NCBI GenBank assembly: GCA_964564735.1
Contig: CAZMCH010000041.1
Span: 1 to 35,022 of the forward strand
DNA length: 35,022 nt
From: CAZMCH01 sp964564735
GTDB taxonomy: Bacteria > Poribacteria > DTPJ01
Direction of reading: 5' to 3'
The notes below the pieces were generated by a model, which had not been told where the DNA came from, did not search any database, and worked only from the letters and a program-made list of their open reading frames with translations. The position numbers and the translations under genes were made by a program. Below, piece after piece: positions 8,695 to 16,581 of the stretch (position 1 is the stretch's first letter; each line of letters starts with the position of its first letter).

Positions 8695-9632
8695 TTATTT
8701 GTTTTCTCCAAGTTTGTAGCCCAAACACTATATTTATTAACTAAATGATGTGGATGATAGCTTTGCTTTGCTTTTCTTAGACCCTCTATTCCCAAGTCTT
8801 GCTCACGATTGACATATTTATATTTACCTAATTCATTCTGACAAAACCATTGATTAATTAATTGATAAAGTCCGTCAATTTCAGGATTTGCCTTTTCAAA
8901 ATGGACAACAGCAGTATCAATATTTAGCCTTTCTGCAAGTGTAAACGCCTCTATCTTGCCATCAATTAATATCACTCCACCAAAAACAGGTAATCTATCC
9001 ATAAGGCTAAAGACTTCCTTTATTGCCTCATCTTCGGAAGCCAATCCGGGATTAAGTTTGCATTGTCTTATATCACACCATTCCGTCTGCAGATCAAGGC
9101 ATTGCTCTATTATATCTGGAGTCATCGTCTTATATTCAGGATTATTCCCTATAATGCACTTTTTTATCCTGTTTCTTTTGCCGTCAAAGTGCCTGCCAGA
9201 CAATTCAGATAAATCGCTGACAAGATAGACATAATCCGAATTATCAAGGTCTAATTCTACCGAAAATCCCTCTATTTTAAGTTGATCAGCTATATTATCA
9301 GGAACTCTATATAAAGCGGATTCCATGCTATTCTTATCAGCATAGCAAAACAAGGTTTCTACGATAGTAACAATATCATCATCTCCAACAGGGGGCATAA
9401 AAAATGCGCTTCCATCTTCCCTTTTCGCCATAATACAAAGGCTATTTTCAAGAATTGAGATTTTTATAGGTCTAAAGAAGCGCCAAGAATATAAATTTGT
9501 GAAAGTATATTCAGATATTTGAGGTTGATAATTACTAAAAAACCAGTCAATAGATTTTTGATTTTTTAGTGATATGTCGTCAAATTCAGGAAATATAGGC
9601 AAAATATCCTTAATGTCCTTAGGAATAATCAC
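8691..9632 (-). CDS. DUF2156 (phosphatidylglycerol lysyltransferase-like, GNAT-fold) protein
   Basis: The 313-residue protein resembles the LPG-synthase C-terminal family (DUF2156), two GNAT-like halves: LYSWRFFRP near residue 48, RNRIKKCI near 153, and the characteristic end YVNREQDLGIEGLRKAK, then HPHHLVNKY. Relatives transfer aminoacyl groups from tRNA to lipids or peptides, but stand-alone soluble members like this one have no proven substrate, and there are no membrane segments here. The start is GTG at 9632, chosen because GGAGG lies six bases upstream. It overlaps the aldo/keto reductase by four bases and follows the thioredoxin-like lipoprotein gene by 28 bases, so it is probably part of the 12966-to-7750 transcript. 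Confidence 0.75.
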   Translation of the reverse strand: MIIPKDIKDILPIFPEFDDISLKNQKSIDWFFSNYQPQISEYTFTNLYSWRFFRPIKISILENSLCIMAKREDGSAFFMPPVGDDDIVTIVETLFCYADKNSMESALYRVPDNIADQLKIEGFSVELDLDNSDYVYLVSDLSELSGRHFDGKRNRIKKCIIGNNPEYKTMTPDIIEQCLDLQTEWCDIRQCKLNPGLASEDEAIKEVFSLMDRLPVFGGVILIDGKIEAFTLAERLNIDTAVVHFEKANPEIDGLYQLINQWFCQNELGKYKYVNREQDLGIEGLRKAKQSYHPHHLVNKYSVWATNLEKTNK

Positions 9633-9660
9633 TCAAAACCTCCATAGAATCAATGATTAT

Positions 9661-10284
9661 TTAAAAAAGTTTGGTAATTTCCTTTTCAAAAACACTTTTA
9701 TCAACTGCACCTATGTGAATTGCCGAAACTTCACCTTTTCTATCTATTACAAATGTCGTAGGAATTGCAGTTATAGGTTTGCCCATCTTTGCTTCGTATT
9801 CTACTCTAAGGTCATCAGTTCCCATTATAACTGGATAATTTACCTTCTGTTGTTTGATAAATGCCTTTACATCATCTTCTGTAGTAGAGATAGATACTCC
9901 AATAACAGCAAATTTTTTGTCCTTATATGTTTTTTGTAATTCTATGAATCCCGGAATTTCTGCTTTGCATGGCGGGCACCAAGGCGCCCAGAAATCAACG
10001 ATCAAAACATGATCTTTCATATCTTCAAATGAAAAATCACTGCCATCAACTAAATTCGTATAAGTTATTTTTTCAACTGCTTCTTCGACTGGTTCTTCCG
10101 ATTCAGTTTCTTGTGTTACTACCTCTTTTGCAGTAGGTTCTTTTGGTGTTGATTCTGTTACCTGCTTTGAATTATCAGCTTTTGCTTCTTCTTTTGTTAC
10201 ATTTTTCTGACATGATACCAATAATGTCAGGCTTAAAATAAATGCAAGACTCAAAATTAGAGGTAAAAATCTTTTGTGTTTCAT
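9661..10284 (-). CDS. TlpA-like thiol-disulfide oxidoreductase lipoprotein
   Basis: I set the start at ATG 10284 because AAAGGA lies about eight bases upstream and a lipoprotein signal follows at once. A longer frame from 10317 would put charged residues before it. The 207-residue product has a hydrophobic signal ending LLVSC (lipidated C25), an acidic threonine/glutamate-rich linker of about 50 residues, and a thioredoxin-fold domain with the WCPPC active site (C103/C106). TlpA/ResA-type proteins reduce periplasmic disulfides, for example in cytochrome c maturation, but no cytochrome genes are nearby. It is probably anchored in a membrane facing the periplasm. A 22-base gap separates it from xdhC-like. 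Confidence 0.9.
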   Translation of the reverse strand: MKHKRFLPLILSLAFILSLTLLVSCQKNVTKEEAKADNSKQVTESTPKEPTAKEVVTQETESEEPVEEAVEKITYTNLVDGSDFSFEDMKDHVLIVDFWAPWCPPCKAEIPGFIELQKTYKDKKFAVIGVSISTTEDDVKAFIKQQKVNYPVIMGTDDLRVEYEAKMGKPITAIPTTFVIDRKGEVSAIHIGAVDKSVFEKEITKLF

Positions 10285-10306
10285 AGTAATTTCCTTTCTT
10301 TTGTTA

Positions 10307-11065
10307 TTATGAGCCATGACGAATTTGAATCATCTCAGCAAGTATACTAACAGCGATCTCAGCAGGCGTTTCAGAACCTATATCCAAACCAATGGGCGAG
10401 TGAATACTTGATAGCTTTTCTTCGCTGATACCTTTCTTTCTAAGATTATCAAATGTTTCTCTAACCTTCTTTTTACTACCGATCATGCCTATATATTTAG
10501 CTTTGGTTTGACATGCCAATTCTAAAACTGTTTCATCAAAGGCATGGTTTCTGGTCATTATAACAACGAATGAACTATCATCTATTTCCAAATGCTGAAA
10601 TGAATTTGTAAAATCTGAAACGATTATCTGATCTACTTCTGGAACAATGCTTTTATTAGCGTATTCTTCACGTTCATCAATTATAATAACACTAAATCCA
10701 ACCATAGAAGCCATTTTACATAAAACTTGCCCGACATGACCTGCACCAAAGATAAATAGTTTTTCTGATTGAACAATTGGTTCAATAAAAACTTCCATTT
10801 TTCCACCGCAGATTGAGTTTTCATCATTAAGATCAAACGAAGCCAAGATAGGCTTGCCTGATTTCATTACATCGATAGCCATATTTCGCACATTATACTC
10901 AATGCTTCCTCCACCGACTGTTCCAATAATATCTCCATTGCTTAAAACAATCATCTTAAAACCAACACGTGCAGGTGTTGAGCCTTTTTTTGATACAACA
11001 GTCGCTAAAGAAGCTCTCTCATTTTTTCGCAAAATCTCTGTTATTGTCTCATATATAGTTTCCAT
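10307..11065 (-). CDS. XdhC/CoxI family protein (molybdenum hydroxylase maturation)
   Basis: This 252-residue protein has the two XdhC domains: an N-terminal CoxI part (ATVVSKKGSTPARVG, GTVGGGSIE at 48-56, ICGGKMEVFIEP) and a Rossmann domain with FGAGHVGQVL from residue 106 and a late IGSKKKVRETFDNL segment. XdhC binds molybdenum cofactor and delivers the sulfurated form to xanthine-dehydrogenase-type enzymes. No such hydroxylase, nor any Moco gene, is in the window, so its client must be encoded elsewhere. It sits 11 bases after the CoA-transferase/GNAT gene, in the same transcript. Its ribosome site is poor, which suggests coupling to the gene before it. Confidence 0.85.
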   Translation of the reverse strand: METIYETITEILRKNERASLATVVSKKGSTPARVGFKMIVLSNGDIIGTVGGGSIEYNVRNMAIDVMKSGKPILASFDLNDENSICGGKMEVFIEPIVQSEKLFIFGAGHVGQVLCKMASMVGFSVIIIDEREEYANKSIVPEVDQIIVSDFTNSFQHLEIDDSSFVVIMTRNHAFDETVLELACQTKAKYIGMIGSKKKVRETFDNLRKKGISEEKLSSIHSPIGLDIGSETPAEIAVSILAEMIQIRHGS

Positions 11066-11076
11066 ATTTACTTACT

Positions 11077-12966
11077 TTATGCTCCCTGTTTTGTATCAGC
11101 TTTCTCATCAAATCTAAATTCCAGATAAACTGTTCCGCTATCATATTCAGTATGAAGCACATATCCGCTTTTTTGGAAAACTTTTATCATTCCTGTATTT
11201 GATGCGATGACAGTTGCTCTGAATCCCCTTATTCCTCTTTCACGCGCAAGCCTGACTAAAAACCTCAATAGATATGTTCCAATGCCTCTTCGTTGATATT
11301 CATCTGCAACTGAAAACGCAACTTCTGCCATATTTTCATTATAATCAAGCATCCAATGCCCTGCTGCGATAATTGGTGATGTATCTGATGAATCATGAGT
11401 GGCAACAAGCCCTAGATTTTGTTGATAATCAACCGCTACAAGCTCTTGAGCAAGATCATGTGGAAAGGCTTTTCTAATTTGAAAGAATCGTAGATAAACA
11501 GACCTTTCAGACAAACGATATAAGTATTCCTGAAATAGTCTTTCATCGCTTGCCTTAACGGGACGGAAGTATATACTCATATCACCAAACTGTGCTGTAT
11601 GCTCAAGCTCAACTGGATAAATAGCTCCTTCTGGTAATATCTGATTTTCAAATATATACTTGTTAAGTTTTGCCGCTTTTAGTAATTCCTCACGAAACTT
11701 TGGGTGTGCGATCTGTATCAATGCAATCGCCCTTTCTCTGAGGCTTTTTCCATGAAGATATGCAACGCCATATTCAGTAACAACATAATGAACATCGCCA
11801 CGTGTCGTTACAACACCTGCGCCTTCTGTTAGATGTGGAACAATTCTTGAGATCGTTCCATTTTCCGCTGTTGATGGCAATGCAATGATAGGCTTCCCCT
11901 TGGGTGCAAGTGCAGCTCCTCGTATAAAATCGGCTTGTCCACCTATACCACTATATATGCGATAGCCCAATGAATCAGCACAAACCTGACCTGTTATATC
12001 CACTTGCAATGCGGTATTTATAGCGACCATTTTTTCATTTTTTGCAATATTAATTGGTGATGAATTATAATCAACAGGATGAAACTCAAATATGGGATTA
12101 TTATCAACGTAATCATACAATCTACGAGTTCCAATACAAAAGGTTGCAAGCACTTTTCCCGGATGAAAGGTTTTTTTAGAATTATTTATAATACCTGCTT
12201 CAATCAAATCTATAACGCTATCTGAAAATAATTCGGTATGTATTCCTAAATCTTTTTTATCACCTAATCCAAATAAAACCGCATTTGGTATATTGCCGAT
12301 GCCTATTTGCAAAGTTGACCCATTTTCAATAAGCCTTGTGATATGCCTCGCAATTGACATTGCTATTTCGTCTGGTTCTGCGGCTGGAACTTCTAAAAGC
12401 GGTTCATCATACTCCACGATTGCATCGATATCTTCTATATGAACAAAGCTGTTTCCAAGTGTTCGGGGCATTTGTGGATTTACCTGAGCAATAACTAATC
12501 CAGCCGCATCAATAGCGGATTTTACGGCTTCAACAGAAACCCCTAAAGAGCAATAACCATAATTATCAGGAGGGGTGACCTGAATTAAAGCAGCATCAAG
12601 AGGCATACGACCACTTCTAAACATTGCTGGTATCTCTGAAAGAAATATTGGCGTATAATCAGCTATTCCCTCTGATACTGCAGAACGAACTCCAGGTCCA
12701 ACAAAAAGCGAATTATGTCGAAAATTTCGGTCATAAGCCTTTTTTGCATGTGGTGCAGAACCAACTGTCAGCATGTGGACAATTTCCACATCATTTAATG
12801 CACTTTCAGAACCCCCTAATTTTACTAATTCGTCCAATAAATGTTGAGGTTCCCCGCATCCGGGGCTGAGAAATATTCGACTGCCACTTCTAATTTTCAA
12901 GAGTGCTTCTCTTGCGCTCATGCGCCTTTCTGCATAGGCATTTTTCCAATTGTTGATCTTTGGCAT
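11077..12966 (-). CDS. Acetyl-CoA hydrolase/CoA-transferase fused to a GNAT acetyltransferase
   Basis: Residues 1 to about 450 are a family I CoA-transferase of the 4-hydroxybutyrate/acetate type: the catalytic glutamate is E245 in GIHTELFSDS, the signature SGIGGQADFIRGA is at 339-351, and EYGVAYLHGKSLRERA begins at 398. Residues about 464-615 are a GNAT domain with the acetyl-CoA loop QRRGIG (558-563). Such enzymes move CoA between acyl-CoA and acetate, forming or spending acetyl-CoA in fermentation. The tethered GNAT could acetylate this or another enzyme, but that is inference; bifunctional proteins of this layout are known in bacterial genomes. GGGAGG lies nine bases before the ATG. It is the first gene of a run down to 7750. 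Confidence 0.9.
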   Translation of the reverse strand: MPKINNWKNAYAERRMSAREALLKIRSGSRIFLSPGCGEPQHLLDELVKLGGSESALNDVEIVHMLTVGSAPHAKKAYDRNFRHNSLFVGPGVRSAVSEGIADYTPIFLSEIPAMFRSGRMPLDAALIQVTPPDNYGYCSLGVSVEAVKSAIDAAGLVIAQVNPQMPRTLGNSFVHIEDIDAIVEYDEPLLEVPAAEPDEIAMSIARHITRLIENGSTLQIGIGNIPNAVLFGLGDKKDLGIHTELFSDSVIDLIEAGIINNSKKTFHPGKVLATFCIGTRRLYDYVDNNPIFEFHPVDYNSSPINIAKNEKMVAINTALQVDITGQVCADSLGYRIYSGIGGQADFIRGAALAPKGKPIIALPSTAENGTISRIVPHLTEGAGVVTTRGDVHYVVTEYGVAYLHGKSLRERAIALIQIAHPKFREELLKAAKLNKYIFENQILPEGAIYPVELEHTAQFGDMSIYFRPVKASDERLFQEYLYRLSERSVYLRFFQIRKAFPHDLAQELVAVDYQQNLGLVATHDSSDTSPIIAAGHWMLDYNENMAEVAFSVADEYQRRGIGTYLLRFLVRLARERGIRGFRATVIASNTGMIKVFQKSGYVLHTEYDSGTVYLEFRFDEKADTKQGA

Positions 12967-13001
12967 ATAGTTATACCTCCCTATAAATTATTTTCATAGA
13001 A

Positions 13002-13063
13002 AAGATTTTTCGCTTCGCTCAAAATGACAGTGAAATGTCACCCTGAATGCAGTGAAGGGTCTT
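13002..13063. repeat. Short palindromic interspersed (MITE/REP-like) repeat
   Basis: Two 28-base arms (13002-13029 and 13036-13063) are imperfect inverted copies around a six-base loop: the left arm runs from AAGATTTTTCGC to AATGACA and the right from TGTCACCC to GGGTCTT. Several mismatches would be G-U pairs in RNA. The wording (CGCTTCGCTC, GTCACCCTGAATGCAGTGAA) is like short palindromes scattered through many bacterial genomes. It would lie in the 5' leader of the CoA-transferase mRNA. Confidence 0.65.
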
Positions 13064-13190
13064 CTTGTATTAATACAAAAATATAATTTCCTAGACAATA
13101 AAAAATTCTTATATCGAACTGATCTTTTATTTAATATCATTCTTTTTTTATTTTTCTGTATACCTGTGTTTTATTAAATGAAAAACTCGT

Positions 13191-13219
13191 ATTATAAAGA
13201 AGGTTACTCAATCTATTAA
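13191..13219 (-). promoter_or_regulatory. Candidate sigma70-type promoter for the CoA-transferase/GNAT run
   Basis: On the minus strand TTAATA (13219-13214) and TATAAT (13196-13191) are 17 bases apart. The -35 box is poor, the -10 box perfect. The leader would be about 215 bases and would include the palindromic repeat. Confidence 0.35.
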
Positions 13220-13358
13220 TTTTTTTCAAGAGTTTTCTCTTATGTATTCAATTTTTACTCTAAAAAATGCCGTTTATATGTAAGGTTGGAATTTAAGTTT
13301 GAATTGTTATCTGAGAATTTTTGGAAGGAATGTTTTTTGAGATAAAGGCATAACTATT

Positions 13359-13396
13359 GAATGTAGAAGCTTTTTTGCTTCTACATTCATTTTTTT
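13359..13396 (+). terminator. Strong hairpin with a plus-strand T-run, pointing against the local genes
   Basis: GAATGTAGAAGC (13359-13370) and GCTTCTACATTC (13377-13388) form a perfect 12-bp stem around six T's, followed on the plus strand by ATTTTTTTT. As an intrinsic terminator it would stop plus-strand transcripts, although both flanking genes are on the minus strand. For the RND gene it would be a 3' hairpin without a U-run, 12 bases after the stop. Confidence 0.55.
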
Positions 13397-13400
13397 TGCA

Positions 13401-16400
13401 TTATCCTCCAATTGCAATCGAGGTATGATCAGATTTTTTTAGGGATTTTTTCTCTGCACGTTTGATCCTATATTCTGATAGAATTGTATATAGAATTGGA
13501 AGAAATATAAGCGTAAGTATTGTTGATACTGCTAATCCTCCAATGACTGCCCTTGCGAGTGGGAAGCTTGTTTCAGAACCAGCACCTAAACCTAATGCCA
13601 ATGGAAACATACCACTTATAGTCGTTAAAGAAGTCATTAATATTGGTCTTAATCTTGTTCTTGCACCTGTCATAACTGCTTCATTAAGCCCCATACCTTT
13701 AGCACGCAATTGATTTATATAGTCAATCATAACGATACCGTTGTTGACGACAATACCTGCCAGAACAATAAGTCCAATAAACGCTGTCAAGCTGAATGTT
13801 GTTCCAGTAAAGAGGAATAACCACGCTATTCCGATAATACCAAGTGGGAATGTGAACATAATAATGAAAGGTGTTAGGAATGACTCGTATAACGAAGCCA
13901 TAACAGCATAAACAAGGAACAATGCGCCGACTAATGCTATACCAAGCCACTTAAAAGATTCAGCCATATCACTAGCGGCTCCACCCATAGACACCGTAAA
14001 ACCGGGAGGAATTGGCATTGTTTTTAGCTTTGCTTGTATATCTCTGTTTACACTACCCATATCTCTACCACGAAGTTTTCCTGTAATTGTTACGAAACGT
14101 TCTTGATTTTTTCTCTGTATAGTAACAGAGCCATCAGCAGGCTTTATTTTTGCAATATTACCGAGTGAAACCTGCGTCATCATAGGCGATGAAATAGGGA
14201 TATTATAAATATCATTACGGGTTAATCTATCTTCTTCCCTAAATCTAACAATAACGTTGTATTCTTCGCTTCCTTCACGGTATTTTGTCGCAGTAGTTCC
14301 AAGCACATTTGTCTGGATTGTATTAGCTATATTTGCCATATTGAGACCTAACGCATAGGCTTTTTCTCTGTCGATCTCAATATGAAGTTCTGGGCTTGTT
14401 TCTGATAAATTGCTTTGAATATCGGATGCACCCTTAACCTCTTCAACCATTACCTTAATTTTATCTGCAAGGTCTTTTGCTATTTCTCGATCATATCCAT
14501 ATATCTCTATATTGATCGGTGAACCACCGAAACCAAGAGACGAGACTACTGCACTTTCAGTATTAAGAGTCCTTAGTCCGGGTATTGACAAAAGTCTATC
14601 ACGCATCTGATTCTCAATTTCTGCTTGTGAACGGCTTCTTTCATTAATTTTTTTAAGATGAACCATTATGCTGACTGCATTTGATCCTCCTCCTGAGAAT
14701 ATAGCAGCAATGCCTTCTCCAGACCCAACTGATATATACGTGTTATCAATATCGTTTCCACCAACTTCATTAATTATGCGTTCTGCCTCTCTTGCTGCCG
14801 CCTCTGTAATCTCTAATCTTGTCCCCGGAACGGTTTCTAATTGGAATCTGATTTCACCCTCATCAAAAGCAGGCGTAAATTCTGTGCCAATTAATCTGAA
14901 AGGATAAAACAGTGATATACTTGCCAAAAAAGCAAAAATAACGAAAGCTATAACGGTCTTCCTGTGCCTAAAAGACCAATCAAGGCGTTTTTGATAAAAA
15001 GCGTCCATCTTTGTTCTATAAGATGAAAGCCTTGTAATCAAATCATTCATAAATCCCAATCTTCTACCTTCTGTATCTAATTTCAAGAATCTTGAACAAA
15101 GAAGAGGTATTATTGTCAAAGAAACTATTAAAGATGCTGCTAAAGAGAATGTAACAGTTAATGCTTGATCTTTAAATAGAACACCTGCAATACCGGGAAC
15201 AAATATAACAGGTATGAAAACCGATAAAGTTGTAAGTGTTGATGCTGTGATAGCAATAGCGACTTCAGAAGCACCATTACTTGCAGACTTTCGCCGATCT
15301 TCACCTTCCTCTCTATGACGATATGTGTTTTCTAAAACAACGATCGCATTATCAACTAACATACCAACACCAAGTGCCAGACCTGCCATTGATATTATAT
15401 TTAGCGAAACACCTGCAACATCCATTATAGAAAATGTTGATATAATTGAAATTGGTATGGCGATGCCTATTATCATAACGCTTCGGATACTGTAAAGGAA
15501 GAAAAAAAGTATTATTATTGCCAGAAGCCCGCCTTGTATGGCAGAGCTAGTAACACTTTGTAAAGAATCTCGGATAAATTCTGAGCTATCACCAACTATA
15601 TTAAACTTAACCTGTCCCTCATACTTTTTTTGGAGTTCCTGAATTGCTTTTGTTGCTTTACTTGCAACTTTGACAGTATTTGCATCTGCTTGCTTTTGTA
15701 TCCAGAAGTTTACTGATGGTTTGCCATTTATAAGAACGACGCTTTTTTGCTCGCTAAATCCATCTATAACTTCTGCAACATCTCTAACATATATAGGCGC
15801 ACCACCACGATAAGATATAACGATATTTCGGATCTGATCGATTGATGTGAATTCTCCGATGGTTCTTAATAATTTTGTTGATCTGTCCTCTTTTATTTCT
15901 CCGCCAGGAGAGCTAATATTTTCACCGCCTATGACACCCATAACCATTGCAGGTGAAAGCCCATAAGCCTCTAACTTATTACGATCAAGCTGAACTTGTA
16001 TCTCTCTATTTTGACCTCCTGTTGTTGAAACAGAAGCAATACCATCAATGCGCTCTAAATACGGTTCAAAGTTATCTTCTGAGAGTTTTTGAAGTTCAGC
16101 CAAACTCATCTTATCACTTGATACTCCAACAAACATTATCGGCTGTGAACTAACATCAAACTTAAATATTAATGGCTTGCTGGCATCTTTTGGCAGAAAA
16201 GCATTTACAAGATCGAGACGTTCACGAATATCGGAAGCAGCAACATCCATATTTGTTCCCCAACTAAACTTAATAATAATCAGGGATGTCCCTTCGCTAT
16301 TTACTGATGTTACTTCCTCAATACCAGTAATTGTGCTTACAACGCCCTCAATGGGCTTGGTTATTATTTTTTCTATATCTTCAGAGCCTACCCCGGGATA

Positions 16401-16550
16401 TGTTGTTACCACTGTTGCTACTGGAAATGTAACATTGGGATAAAGCTCAGGGTTTAACCTTCCTAATGATACCAATCCAAAGGCGATTACACCAAGAAAT
16501 ATCATGGAAAAGGTAACCGCCCTATTTATTGCAAGATCAGTTATTCTCAT
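13401..16550 (-). CDS. RND-family efflux transporter, inner-membrane pump (HAE1/AcrB-like)
   Basis: At 1049 residues it has the normal length for the family. The N-terminus (MRITDLAINR, then a membrane segment), paired large periplasmic loops and two six-helix blocks are visible. In TM4 the proton-relay motif reads GMLVDNAIV, keeping D400 with N401 in place of the second aspartate. In TM10 IVVNNGIVMIDYI replaces the AcrB lysine by asparagine. Both are typical of SwrC-like HAE1 pumps. It would export hydrophobic toxic compounds with proton force, together with the HlyD- and TolC-type proteins upstream. AAAGG precedes the ATG and the gap to the adaptor gene is 31 bases, so tetR-tolC-hlyD-rnd is one operon. 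The exported compound is unknown. Confidence 0.95.
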   Translation of the reverse strand: MRITDLAINRAVTFSMIFLGVIAFGLVSLGRLNPELYPNVTFPVATVVTTYPGVGSEDIEKIITKPIEGVVSTITGIEEVTSVNSEGTSLIIIKFSWGTNMDVAASDIRERLDLVNAFLPKDASKPLIFKFDVSSQPIMFVGVSSDKMSLAELQKLSEDNFEPYLERIDGIASVSTTGGQNREIQVQLDRNKLEAYGLSPAMVMGVIGGENISSPGGEIKEDRSTKLLRTIGEFTSIDQIRNIVISYRGGAPIYVRDVAEVIDGFSEQKSVVLINGKPSVNFWIQKQADANTVKVASKATKAIQELQKKYEGQVKFNIVGDSSEFIRDSLQSVTSSAIQGGLLAIIILFFFLYSIRSVMIIGIAIPISIISTFSIMDVAGVSLNIISMAGLALGVGMLVDNAIVVLENTYRHREEGEDRRKSASNGASEVAIAITASTLTTLSVFIPVIFVPGIAGVLFKDQALTVTFSLAASLIVSLTIIPLLCSRFLKLDTEGRRLGFMNDLITRLSSYRTKMDAFYQKRLDWSFRHRKTVIAFVIFAFLASISLFYPFRLIGTEFTPAFDEGEIRFQLETVPGTRLEITEAAAREAERIINEVGGNDIDNTYISVGSGEGIAAIFSGGGSNAVSIMVHLKKINERSRSQAEIENQMRDRLLSIPGLRTLNTESAVVSSLGFGGSPINIEIYGYDREIAKDLADKIKVMVEEVKGASDIQSNLSETSPELHIEIDREKAYALGLNMANIANTIQTNVLGTTATKYREGSEEYNVIVRFREEDRLTRNDIYNIPISSPMMTQVSLGNIAKIKPADGSVTIQRKNQERFVTITGKLRGRDMGSVNRDIQAKLKTMPIPPGFTVSMGGAASDMAESFKWLGIALVGALFLVYAVMASLYESFLTPFIIMFTFPLGIIGIAWLFLFTGTTFSLTAFIGLIVLAGIVVNNGIVMIDYINQLRAKGMGLNEAVMTGARTRLRPILMTSLTTISGMFPLALGLGAGSETSFPLARAVIGGLAVSTILTLIFLPILYTILSEYRIKRAEKKSLKKSDHTSIAIGG

Positions 16551-16581
16551 TTGAGCCTACCTTTCTATATTCTATATATGA

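Larger units (their letters stand above)
12967..13400. other. 434-base intergenic region between the CoA-transferase gene and the RND gene
   Basis: This AT-rich gap between two minus-strand genes has no convincing ORF. It holds a candidate minus-strand promoter (13191-13219), a 62-base palindromic repeat (13002-13063) immediately followed by the perfect palindrome TTGTATTAATACAA (13065-13078), and a 12-bp hairpin with a plus-strand T-run (13359-13396). Confidence 0.6.
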
